A stretch of DNA of 64,000 nt from assembly GCF_003026475.1 (NCBI RefSeq), contig NZ_PYMC01000005.1:62001-126000 (forward strand), in the 5' to 3' direction. The DNA comes from Photobacterium lipolyticum (GTDB lineage: Bacteria; Pseudomonadota; Gammaproteobacteria; Enterobacterales; Vibrionaceae). Positions 1 through 7,782 of this stretch are shown piece after piece; within the stretch, counting starts at the first letter, position 1; each line of letters opens with the position of its first letter. The notes beneath the pieces are model-generated. The model saw only the letters and a program-made list of their open reading frames with translations, had not been told where the DNA came from and searched no databases. The translations under genes were made by a program, and so were the position numbers.

Positions 1-215
1 TCGCGCATAGACGTATCAAGACCGCCGGGAGTATCAACTTTAAGAATGATGAATGATGCTTTCTCTGTCTCGGCCTGTTCAATCTCGCGAGTAACAAAAT
101 CACTGGTTGCAGGTCCAATACCGCCATTAATATCGATGATCCAAACATCATCAGCAAAGACCGGAGCCGTCATTAATAATGTAACCATAACGACACAGAG
201 TGAAAAAAGTTTCAT
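1..215 (-). CDS. NfeD/ClpP-class membrane serine protease, N-terminal part (runs off the window)
   Basis: The minus strand opens an ATG at 213-215 and stays open to the window edge, so only about 71 N-terminal residues are present. They begin with a signal peptide (MKLFSLCVVMVTLLMTAPVF, then ADD) and continue with VWIIDINGGIGPATSDFV and IILKVDTPGGLDTSMR. The VDTPGGLDTSMR segment is typical of the ClpP-like domain of NfeD1b proteins, where the conserved glycines shape the active site; the catalytic Ser and Lys would lie beyond the window. A G-rich Shine-Dalgarno (GGGGGAAG) precedes the ATG. In this family the protease domain is followed by membrane spans and an OB-fold NfeD domain, often next to a stomatin/SPFH gene. 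That context is outside the window. Confidence 0.75.
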   Translation of the reverse strand, partial: MKLFSLCVVMVTLLMTAPVFADDVWIIDINGGIGPATSDFVTREIEQAETEKASFIILKVDTPGGLDTSMR

Positions 216-410
216 ACTGCTTCCCCCACCTCAAAAATAATGAATACAGCGTATTAAACAACTGATTATTGATTTCAGCTTGTTAGTAGTAATTGCTATA
301 AGCATAGCTCACCATTGAATAATAATGATATTTTTAGTGGCCGTTAAAGATAGCCCCTTATGGGGAGTTGCTGAATCGAGCTTTATTGAAAAAGCAAAAA
401 ATTTCCAAAT

Positions 411-1358
411 TCAGGTAAATTCGGCAACGACAAATCGATTTCTCCCCTGCCCTTTGGCTTTATAAAGAACTTTATCAACGATTTCGTACATGTTTTCTGC
501 CGTTTCCAGCCCGGTTGGAATCCATGTAACCATGCCCTGGCTGACGGTTACAATGTGCGATGTGTTTGAATACAAGTGTGGTATTTCGAGTTTCTGGATG
601 CAATTTTTCAGTCTTTCACATTCTTTAACGGCACGGGTTTTATCGCAGTTACTAATCAGAACCACAAACTCTTCACCACCATAACGGGCAGCCAGCTCCC
701 CAGCACGACTGTAGTTTGCCTTTAATTCTGCCGATACCATCTGCAAACACCTGTCACCTTCCAGATGGCCATAGTGATCGTTATAAGCCTTAAAGTGATC
801 TACATCGATCATGATAATGGTCATCGAGAAATTATTACGTCCATGCCAAGAAATATATTCCGCGAGTGTTTCGTCTAGATAACGTCGATTGGCCAGCTTA
901 GTCAGGCCGTCTTCATTAACCAGCTGTGACAATAATTCATTGGCTTGTTCCAGTTTTACCGTTGCCACTTTCAATTTATGCCGCATACTGGAAATACGTT
1001 GCATGGCTTTGAGTTTAGAAGCGAGCACTATCTTATTAACGGGTTTAACCAAATAGTCATCACCCCCCATATCTATCGCTTTTGCGATCATTTCAGGTTC
1101 ATCATGACCGCTAAGAAAAATAATCGGTATCCATTCAGGATACTTAATACGAATTTGTTCAGCGACTTCAGTGCCGCTCATAACTGGCATGCTTATATCG
1201 AGTAGCAACAGATCAGGATCAAACAGTGGATACTTTTCAATCGCTTCACGCCCTGAGCCAACGGCCTCAACGATATGCCCTAACCTTTGTAATCTCATAG
1301 CAAGTTGCATACGTTCTAAATGAACGTCGTCAACAAGTAAGATACGCATCGCTTCCAT
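411..1358 (-). CDS. REC-GGDEF response regulator (diguanylate cyclase)
   Basis: The 315-residue protein has an N-terminal receiver domain (about 5-120) with acidic pair D10/D11, phosphoacceptor D54 in LLLLDISMP and K105 in LVKP. A short helical linker (about 125-148) leads to a GGDEF domain (about 150-310). The active-site signature is GGEEF at 227-231, compatible with synthesis of cyclic di-GMP from GTP. The allosteric inhibitory site usually reads RxxD five residues upstream; here it is R218-A-G-E221, so product inhibition may be altered. Start ATG at 1358 has AGGA eight bases upstream; a second ATG three codons later is possible. No sensor kinase is adjacent, so it is an orphan regulator. 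It probably controls attachment or motility, but the target is unknown. Confidence 0.9.
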   Translation of the reverse strand: MEAMRILLVDDVHLERMQLAMRLQRLGHIVEAVGSGREAIEKYPLFDPDLLLLDISMPVMSGTEVAEQIRIKYPEWIPIIFLSGHDEPEMIAKAIDMGGDDYLVKPVNKIVLASKLKAMQRISSMRHKLKVATVKLEQANELLSQLVNEDGLTKLANRRYLDETLAEYISWHGRNNFSMTIIMIDVDHFKAYNDHYGHLEGDRCLQMVSAELKANYSRAGELAARYGGEEFVVLISNCDKTRAVKECERLKNCIQKLEIPHLYSNTSHIVTVSQGMVTWIPTGLETAENMYEIVDKVLYKAKGQGRNRFVVAEFT

Positions 1359-1587
1359 GTAAGCATCCTATTGATGTAAATACACTTGCATTGTTTATAA
1401 TATATAGCACACCTGTTGCGTAAAAAAAGACTGATATGTTGATTCAGCATCACGGACTGACCAATGTGACCCAGATTACAAATCGATAAAATTCAGATTT
1501 CACCAGACCTCTGACATGATATGTTGACATTTGTCTTTAGAACTATAGGATTCCCATCCTTAATCATTAATGCTGTAGGAAATGGCT

Positions 1588-2040
1588 ATGTCTGAGAACG
1601 AAAAAATAGACGAGCAACTCGTAGAAGATATGAAAGTTTCGCTTGAAGAATGCTCACCAGAGCTTCGTCAGGTTGTTGCTTTTGAAAAAGTTCCAGAGGA
1701 ACTTCTGGACATGCTGATTAGTGTTTATAACGTTTCCGAAACCTCTTCTCGTGAAGCATGGGATGCCATGCCTGCAAGCGCGCAAAATGTTTTAGATAAC
1801 TTCGAACAGTTTCACGCCCTCGTTGCACTTAGCCAAAGCTATTCAGGTGTTGATTTTCTTGGCGAACTTCAAGATACAGAACTTCCGGACCATCTGAGTG
1901 CAGATGAACAGGAAGAATATAAAGCCGTTCTTCTTGATAAGGTGCTGCACAACTGCGTAAAAGATCTGTGTAAGCAACTTAAGCAAGCACGCCGTAATCC
2001 TCCGATGAAGCGTGAATTCCAGGAAATTTTCAAAAAATAA
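1588..2040 (+). CDS. Acidic conserved-looking hypothetical protein
   Basis: I do not recognise this protein of about 150 residues. It is rich in Glu and Asp, has no signal peptide or membrane span, and reads as mostly alpha-helical, with a basic C-terminal tail (KQLKQARRNPPMKREFQEIF). The in-frame ATG at 1582 sits directly on the Shine-Dalgarno, whereas the ATG at 1588 has TAGGA seven bases upstream, so 1588 is preferred. A clear intrinsic terminator follows the stop, and the gene is flanked by unrelated units, so it is monocistronic. The strong Shine-Dalgarno, coding-like composition and terminator make it a real gene. No function can be assigned. Confidence 0.75.
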   Translation: MSENEKIDEQLVEDMKVSLEECSPELRQVVAFEKVPEELLDMLISVYNVSETSSREAWDAMPASAQNVLDNFEQFHALVALSQSYSGVDFLGELQDTELPDHLSADEQEEYKAVLLDKVLHNCVKDLCKQLKQARRNPPMKREFQEIFKK

Positions 2041-2050
2041 TCCTGTCTAT

Positions 2051-2078
2051 AAAGGGAAGCATCGCCTTCCCTTTTTTA
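2051..2078 (+). terminator. Intrinsic terminator after the 1588-2040 gene
   Basis: A hairpin with arms AAAGGGAAG and CTTCCCTTT and a short loop ends in a run of six T, ten bases after the stop codon. Confidence 0.85.
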
Positions 2079-2308
2079 TCGTAAGCGCCGCCGTGACTCT
2101 CTTTTAACATCTGATTGTTTATTAATCAAAACACGAGACAATCGCTGAATAGCGTATTTCGTCTGTACAATTATCTCGTTCTAAATTTATGCTGCTGATT
2201 TTTCACTTCTGTTTTAAATAAATAGACAAATTTAACTATTCGTCAATTCAGATTTGCTTTATCGTGCTGCCTGATATAATTATGCGTCTTCAATTGTTAG
2301 AGGTATTA

Positions 2309-3598
2309 ATGACAAGTACTGAGCAGATTAAGTTTCGAACAGACGTTTGCTACATACCCAGTCTATGCATTCTTAAATCATCTGAGTCAACCCAAAAACT
2401 CAACCAATCAGAACAGTACATTCTGACATACCTGCTTGATAAGCATCATCGTCCCGTAACTAAAGATGAATTGCTAACGGCCGGATGGCCTGGTCGTAAT
2501 GTAACTGAGGCCTCTCTTTTTCAGGTACTACGTGCTTTACGCGTAAAATTACAGGAAGAGGAAAAAGGTGATGTTATTGAAACCGTGCCCCGGATTGGCT
2601 ATCGGATCCATGATTTTGTTCGAGAAAAAATCAGCTTACAGGAAGATGCCGCACCGGTCTTAATATCTCACTATAACGTTTCTAAACAAACCATATTATT
2701 GACAGTCATCGGCCTGACTCTGGCTGCTGGTTTAGCCGCCTGGTTCAGCCTGAAAAATAATGCAGAACCAAAAATCTATATTGTCAAAAATAAGATCGTT
2801 GAAGCTAATTCCCTGACATTGATCGGGCACACTCATGAAGCAATAGAGGATCTCAACACCAAAATTATAAATCTCTATCAAGGCCATAAAGAGCAACTTA
2901 AACAAGCGTCTCTTATCAAGAGAAAGATAGTCGCCTATAAAGGTCATTCCTTTTATTCTGTGGCTTGGTGTCAGACAGATGAGAAACAACAATGTATCGC
3001 CAATACAGATTTTTCGTACAATATTCAATTCAGTGATTGGAGTGAATTTACAAATATTGCAGCTCAAAGTATAAATACTTACCGTGAAAATCCGATCATT
3101 CAGACCGAATTGGTTCGTAAGCCTACTGCACAGGTTTATAAGAACTACCTGGACGATTCAGGCATTGAATCTAAGATCGTACATTATTACATTTCAAGAG
3201 ACGATAACGATAATTTAAGCTACTCATTGATGTCTTTTATCAAAGAGAAAAATGACGATTATCATCATGCTTTATCTGTTAGGGTCGCAACACTCTCGCA
3301 GTATAATGAACCGACCTCTTTTCTGGCCTCGGCTGTTATAGAGCCCAAAATGTTCAACTGGGCTTATCAGCCAAACAAAGAAATTGTCGCAGATAAATCC
3401 ATGGCTCTGATAAATGAACAGCAAATGGAAGATGATTTTATAAACAATCGTACTCTATTTAGTCACCTAGTCTACCATCAGGATTATCTGGATCTCATTC
3501 TTCATGAAAATCGTGGCTTGTACTGGCTACACTACACCCAAACATCAACCGATTTATTTAAGCCCGCGATAAGCCAGAAAGATACCCGCAACAATTAA
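2309..3598 (+). CDS. CadC/ToxR-like membrane-anchored winged-helix regulator (paralogue A)
   Basis: From the ATG at 2309 (AGAGG upstream) the protein is 429 residues. The N-terminal 105 form an OmpR-type winged-helix DNA-binding domain, with features such as TKDELLTAGWPGRNV, SLFQVLRALRVKLQ and the wing VIETVPRIGYRI. There is no receiver domain. One membrane segment (about 128-148, LLTVIGLTLAAGLAAWF) separates it from a periplasmic domain of about 280 residues. C221 and C229 form a Cys-X7-Cys that could make a disulfide. The architecture matches CadC/ToxR one-component regulators, which sense envelope signals and bind DNA directly from the membrane. It is paralogous along its whole length to the regulator at 59079-60392. 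Its targets are unknown. The 3' end overlaps the convergent gene by 45 bases. Confidence 0.88.
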   Translation: MTSTEQIKFRTDVCYIPSLCILKSSESTQKLNQSEQYILTYLLDKHHRPVTKDELLTAGWPGRNVTEASLFQVLRALRVKLQEEEKGDVIETVPRIGYRIHDFVREKISLQEDAAPVLISHYNVSKQTILLTVIGLTLAAGLAAWFSLKNNAEPKIYIVKNKIVEANSLTLIGHTHEAIEDLNTKIINLYQGHKEQLKQASLIKRKIVAYKGHSFYSVAWCQTDEKQQCIANTDFSYNIQFSDWSEFTNIAAQSINTYRENPIIQTELVRKPTAQVYKNYLDDSGIESKIVHYYISRDDNDNLSYSLMSFIKEKNDDYHHALSVRVATLSQYNEPTSFLASAVIEPKMFNWAYQPNKEIVADKSMALINEQQMEDDFINNRTLFSHLVYHQDYLDLILHENRGLYWLHYTQTSTDLFKPAISQKDTRNN

Positions 3599-3856
3599 AG
3601 TACCGGGGATCAATATACTCCACATAATCCCGGTCCAAACCAGTGCCCACAGCGTTCCACCTGCAATAACAAAGGCCACAGCGGTTTTCGCTGCATCTTT
3701 CCAGTGACCGCTCATTATTATGTCAGTCAAACCTGTCACAGCAAGTAGTATCAATAAGCCCGGCCACCACCAGCCAGTCAAGTACAACAGACCAAAACCA
3801 ATGAGAAAAATGCCAGAAGAGGCGCCATCACGACCCGATGATCTTAATCCAAACAT
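3554..3856 (-). CDS. Small hydrophobic membrane protein, unknown function
   Basis: This 100-residue protein is strongly hydrophobic, with three likely membrane segments: about 14-40 (FLIGFGLLYLTGWWWPGLLI), 57-72 and 75-96. A short charged N-terminus (MFGLRSSGRDGASSG) precedes them and the protein ends in AYRGLK. I do not recognise the family; it resembles small two-to-three-span envelope proteins. Its last 45 bases overlap antisense to the 3' end of the convergent regulator gene, so the two transcripts must read through each other. The glycine- and tryptophan-rich composition and intact frame make it more likely real than an antisense shadow. Confidence 0.65.
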   Translation of the reverse strand: MFGLRSSGRDGASSGIFLIGFGLLYLTGWWWPGLLILLAVTGLTDIIMSGHWKDAAKTAVAFVIAGGTLWALVWTGIMWSILIPGTLIVAGIFLAYRGLK

Positions 3857-4082
3857 ATTCGAACTCTCACGCTATTCATTTGATTTACCGTAGTTAGTAT
3901 TACTGTAGATTACATTATCCTTGGGAAGCAAACATTAACATCTATTCAAGGTAGATTCGGTTTTCTTGTTTAACATGCCGCCCTCACCACGGTACTGCAA
4001 TCGACGTAAAAACAGATAGAAATTTTTCTGCATTTTACGAACCGGTAACTGTTAAAATAACGCCCATTATAAAAGCAATGAA

Positions 4083-4907
4083 ATGAGTAAAGTCATGCAA
4101 GGAACACTCAGTAAACTAAAGTCAACATTAGGCGACGTTGTTGAATACCAATTACCCGTTGGTGATCACCTTTTGCCGCTTAATCCTTTAATCGGAAAAA
4201 AGCTTACGCTGACCCATACCGGCAGCATTTTTTGCGATGCGTGTGGTAAGAAAACCAAGAAGAGCTATTCTCAAGGTCACTGCTTTCCATGTATGAAGAA
4301 GCTGGCGCGCTGTGACATGTGCATCATGAAGCCAGAAACCTGTCACTATGCGAAAGGGACTTGCCGTGAGCCTGAATGGGGCGTTGCTAACTGCATGGTG
4401 CCACATTATGTCTACCTTTCTAACACATCAGGCTTAAAGGTCGGTATTACCCGCCATACACAGCTTCCGACTCGGTGGATTGATCAGGGGGCCACTCAGG
4501 CACTGGCTATATTGAAGGTCAAAACGCGACAAATCTCAGGTTTAGTCGAAATCGCATTAGCTGAAATGGTGGCGGATAAAACCAATTGGCGCGCCATGCT
4601 AAAGGGGAACAATCAGCCTATCGATTTAAAGGAAGAAGCATCACGTTTATTACCTGAAATCGAAGCGCGAATCAGTGAGCTAGTCGATTTATACGGTGAA
4701 GACGCCATTGAAAGACTGGATGAGGAAGTCGTAGATATTCGCTATCCGGTTACCGAGTATCCATCCAAAATAAGCTCTCATAACTTTGATAAAGAACCAA
4801 TTGTGGAAGGAACGCTGTTAGGTATCAAGGGCCAGTATCTGTTCTTTGACACGGGTGTGATTAACATTCGCAAGTTCACCAGCTATGAGGTAACGGTTGA
4901 GGTCTAA
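4083..4907 (+). CDS. DUF2797 family zinc-binding protein
   Basis: The 274-residue protein has several cysteine pairs in its first 110 residues: CDACGKK, CFPCMKKLARCDMC and CHYAKGTC, consistent with one or two structural zinc sites. These are followed by HYVYLSNTSGLKVGIT and LPTRWIDQGA, the hallmark of DUF2797. That middle segment resembles the core of GIY-YIG nuclease-like folds (YVY...KVGIT), but this is my reading of pattern only. The biochemical role is not established. The C-terminus has an acidic helical part and a beta-rich tail. No strong Shine-Dalgarno precedes ATG 4083; the next in-frame ATG at 4095 is an alternative. It converges on rtcB with only seven bases between stops. Confidence 0.85.
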   Translation: MSKVMQGTLSKLKSTLGDVVEYQLPVGDHLLPLNPLIGKKLTLTHTGSIFCDACGKKTKKSYSQGHCFPCMKKLARCDMCIMKPETCHYAKGTCREPEWGVANCMVPHYVYLSNTSGLKVGITRHTQLPTRWIDQGATQALAILKVKTRQISGLVEIALAEMVADKTNWRAMLKGNNQPIDLKEEASRLLPEIEARISELVDLYGEDAIERLDEEVVDIRYPVTEYPSKISSHNFDKEPIVEGTLLGIKGQYLFFDTGVINIRKFTSYEVTVEV

Positions 4908-4914
4908 AATTCAC

Positions 4915-6345
4915 TTAACCTTTAATGCAAATCAAAGGTTCGAGCTTTGCTACCATTCGTGAAAGTCCCGCCTGATCAGCTGATTTCACCACGTCGTTAA
5001 CATCTTTGTAGGCATTGGGGGCTTCTTCGGCCACACCACGCCGGGATGGGCTGCGGATCAAAACACCCTGATCCGCCAGTTGCTGTATAATATTGCTGCC
5101 GCGCCATAGTTTGGTTGCTTGATGGCGACTCATACAACGTCCAGCACCATGACAGGCTGAACCATAAGCTAATTGCATGCTTTCGCTTGTGCCGGCCAGA
5201 ATATAGGACGCCGTTCCCATGGTGCCACCGATCAGCACCGGTTGGCCGGCTTCACGAAGAGTAGCAGGCAGAGCAGGATGGCCTGGACCAAAAGCGCGAG
5301 TTGCGCCTTTTCGATGCACGAAAAGGTTTTTTCTTTTACCATTAACTTCATGCTGCTCAAGTTTGCAGGTGTTATGCGAAACGTCGTAAAGCAGATCAAG
5401 ATGAATATCCGGAAAGATGTGTTTTACTGCCTGACGTGTTAAATGGGTGATTATTTCCCGGTTGGCCAGAGCACAATTAATCGCCCCTCGCATGGCACCT
5501 AAGTAACGTTGACCGATTTTTGAATTAATAGGAGCACAGGCCAGCTCACGATCGGGCAGAGTAATGCCATAGTCTTTTGCACTAACAACCATGCTTTTAA
5601 GAAATTCCGTACCTATCTGATGGCCAAGGCCGCGTGATCCGCAGTGAATACTTATTTTTATGTCATTCAATTCAATGCCGAATCTTTTAGCTATATTCTG
5701 ATCATAGATTTCGACCACTTTTTGAACTTCCAGATAGTGATTGCCCGAACCTAATGTACCCATTTCATTTTTTTGTCGCTCCTTGGCATGATTGGATATT
5801 TGATCCGGATCTGCGCCCTGCATACAGCCGTATTCTTCTATGCGTTCCAGATCCGCCTGATCACCAAGGCCTCTTTCTACCGCCCAGCGCGCACCACCAT
5901 TAAGCATGGCGTTCATTTCTTTTTTATTAAGATGAAAAACCCCAGTACTGCCTAAGCCGGCAGGTATGGTTTTGAATAGAACATCTGCCAGTTCTTTTTG
6001 TTTTGACATGACTTGTTGCACGGTTAAGCCAGTGTGTAATGTACGTACACCACAGGAAATATCAAAGCCGACACCGCCGGCTGAAATAACACCGCCCTGT
6101 TCTGGATCAAACGCGGCAACACCGCCGATTGGAAAACCATAGCCCCAATGGGCATCGGGCATGGCATAGGAAGCATTGACTATACCGGGTAATCTGGCGA
6201 CATTGGTGATTTGCTCATAAACTTTTTCATCCATGTCTAGGATCAGATCTTTACTGGCAAAGATGATTCCCGGCACATGCATGCCATTTACGGGGTCAAT
6301 GCGCCACTGGTAATCTGATATGCGATGTAATTTGTTTATGTCCAT
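4915..6345 (-). CDS. rtcB: RNA-splicing ligase RtcB
   Basis: RtcB joins RNA 2',3'-cyclic phosphate or 3'-phosphate ends to 5'-OH ends, using GTP and Mn2+. The signatures are present: GGVGFDISCGVR (metal-binding Asp and Cys), HCGSRGLGHQIG, PIGG near the N-terminus, GGTMGTASYILAG, and ACHGAGR, which carries the histidine that is guanylylated. Length is about 476 residues, normal for the family. A GTG at 6354 is in frame, but ATG 6345 has AGGG nine bases upstream and is preferred. It lies 23 bases downstream of the archease gene in the same orientation, so the two form an RNA-repair operon. No rtcR-type sigma-54 activator is adjacent, unlike the E. coli rtcBA locus. Confidence 0.95.
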   Translation of the reverse strand: MDINKLHRISDYQWRIDPVNGMHVPGIIFASKDLILDMDEKVYEQITNVARLPGIVNASYAMPDAHWGYGFPIGGVAAFDPEQGGVISAGGVGFDISCGVRTLHTGLTVQQVMSKQKELADVLFKTIPAGLGSTGVFHLNKKEMNAMLNGGARWAVERGLGDQADLERIEEYGCMQGADPDQISNHAKERQKNEMGTLGSGNHYLEVQKVVEIYDQNIAKRFGIELNDIKISIHCGSRGLGHQIGTEFLKSMVVSAKDYGITLPDRELACAPINSKIGQRYLGAMRGAINCALANREIITHLTRQAVKHIFPDIHLDLLYDVSHNTCKLEQHEVNGKRKNLFVHRKGATRAFGPGHPALPATLREAGQPVLIGGTMGTASYILAGTSESMQLAYGSACHGAGRCMSRHQATKLWRGSNIIQQLADQGVLIRSPSRRGVAEEAPNAYKDVNDVVKSADQAGLSRMVAKLEPLICIKG

Positions 6346-6368
6346 CACTGTCACCCTGCTGGTTTTGT

Positions 6369-6788
6369 TTAAACATCAATAACACATTGCGCTATCCATA
6401 GCTCTTGTGACTTGTGCACTACCAACTCGGTATAAGTTGCGCCTTTAATTTCAACCGCTGGTTGATGCCGTTTTATATTTATCGGCTCGCCCCGCGCTGT
6501 GGCTTTGAGATGTCCGTTATGTATGTAAACTTCAAACTGACTAAATAACATTTTGTGCGTGGACATTTTGAAGATCAGGGCATTTAACCAGTCGGCGAGT
6601 AATAATTCCTGATCCGCATCCTCACAAGTAATAGTCACTTCATCTCTGGGTTTGATAAGTGATAAATCAGTGATGATAGCGCTCATGGCCAGTGCTGCCT
6701 GCTCGAACGCACTGGCCAGTGTGTCTCCTGTACCGCGCACACCAATATCAGCTTCATGTTCGAAATGTTCCCAACGTGCAGCACTCAT
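6369..6788 (-). CDS. Archease (RtcB activator)
   Basis: This 139-residue protein matches archease: WEHFEHEADIGVRGTGDTLASAFEQAALAM at 6-35 (the acidic HEADIG motif) and DQELLLADWLNALIF near 58-72. Archease binds RtcB and speeds guanylylation, allowing multiple turnover and wider nucleotide use. It is the first gene of the archease-rtcB operon and needs no membrane or export signal. The function is supported by both sequence and position. Confidence 0.92.
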   Translation of the reverse strand: MSAARWEHFEHEADIGVRGTGDTLASAFEQAALAMSAIITDLSLIKPRDEVTITCEDADQELLLADWLNALIFKMSTHKMLFSQFEVYIHNGHLKATARGEPINIKRHQPAVEIKGATYTELVVHKSQELWIAQCVIDV

Positions 6789-7069
6789 AAACGCACCCGG
6801 TATTTTATTAACTTTATAATGACATCATAGACAGGATCTTAAGAGGTACCACTTATTTTAGAGAGAAAAATTTGCACAACGCTTAGTATTAGGAGTTTTC
6901 AAGCGCAGGTTTGTTAGAATATTTAAGCCTGACAGACTAAACTGTCAAATCGGGTATGAGTAATGACATCGAATCCAGTTAACATTTAAGCCCTCTGTCA
7001 TAAACTATCACCTGACGCAAACAAGGCGGTTTATTACCGTCTTGTTTGCTCTAACTTAATAAGAGATTA
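6789..7069. other. Intergenic region upstream of the archease gene
   Basis: About 280 bases without a convincing gene. It should hold the promoter of the archease-rtcB operon and contains the hairpin at 7017-7049. I could not place a sigma-54 (GG-N10-GC) promoter with confidence. Confidence 0.5.
7017..7049 (-). terminator. Terminator-like hairpin downstream of the lipoprotein gene
   Basis: Arms of 13 bases (GCAAACAAGGCGG and CCGTCTTGTTTGC, with one G-T pair) flank a seven-base loop. The A- and T-rich stem bases could serve in either direction, but no long U run follows. Confidence 0.55.
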
Positions 7070-7702
7070 TTACTTCACTTTGGGCTGTATATATTTACGT
7101 TTACCATCAAATACTGCAACGTCACGGATAAAGTTCTCACCAAGCACAATGCCCGTACCGTTTTTCAGTACAAATTCAGTTAGCTCGTTCAGCTCACCCA
7201 ATTTAATACGAAGTTTTACGACAGCTTGGCGCTCACCGCCGTTATTCTTAATCCAACGTTCTACAGGCATCTCAAGCGATTTACCACTTGCCGTAAACTT
7301 AACCCAATCTTTGCTGTCACGTTCAAACTCCTGAACATCTGAAACGCCGATTGTCGAAAGCTTGCTTTCTGTATCGATTTTCACTTTCACATGTTTTTTT
7401 ACCGATACTAACCAGACCCACTCTTCGGCGCCTAGGATCAATTTACCATCACTCGTCTTGGTCACAACGGGTTTTGGCTTTGGTTTAACCTCAGGTTGAG
7501 GTTCCTGCTTCACTTCAGGCTTTAGCTCAGGTTTCGATTCAGTCTTTACTTCCGGTACGGTTGTCACTTGAACCGTCGGCTCAACAGGCTTGATTTCGAC
7601 TTCCTGACCAACATCGGGTTTTGTTTCCGGCTCTTCAGTGCCTTGTTGCTGTGCACAACCAAATAGCAGTAATGCACAAAAACCAACAGTAATTCTTTTC
7701 AT
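7070..7702 (-). CDS. Lipoprotein with retropepsin-like (PF05618-type) domain, variant active site
   Basis: From ATG 7702 (AAAGGTG upstream) the 210-residue protein begins MKRITVGFCALLLFGC, a lipoprotein signal with lipobox LFGC, so it is probably anchored by a lipidated cysteine. Residues about 20-85 are a Pro/Lys/Glu-rich linker of repeated KPE/KPEVK units, TonB-like and suited to spanning the periplasm. The C-terminal 115 residues match the family annotated as ATP-dependent zinc protease/RimB-like retropepsin fold: LGAEEWVWL, VKIDTESKLSTIGV, and DWVKF. The usual DTGA is DTES here, so the catalytic Asp is present but the following Gly is lost. It could be an inactive or specialised member. 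The ORF extends nine codons upstream, but those lack a signal-peptide logic. Confidence 0.75.
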   Translation of the reverse strand: MKRITVGFCALLLFGCAQQQGTEEPETKPDVGQEVEIKPVEPTVQVTTVPEVKTESKPELKPEVKQEPQPEVKPKPKPVVTKTSDGKLILGAEEWVWLVSVKKHVKVKIDTESKLSTIGVSDVQEFERDSKDWVKFTASGKSLEMPVERWIKNNGGERQAVVKLRIKLGELNELTEFVLKNGTGIVLGENFIRDVAVFDGKRKYIQPKVK

Positions 7703-7782
7703 TCTGACGCACCTTTGAGGCATCTGCATTTAACATATTATGATTAACAATAATATGTTGTTAAATCATTAGCCAGAAAGAA

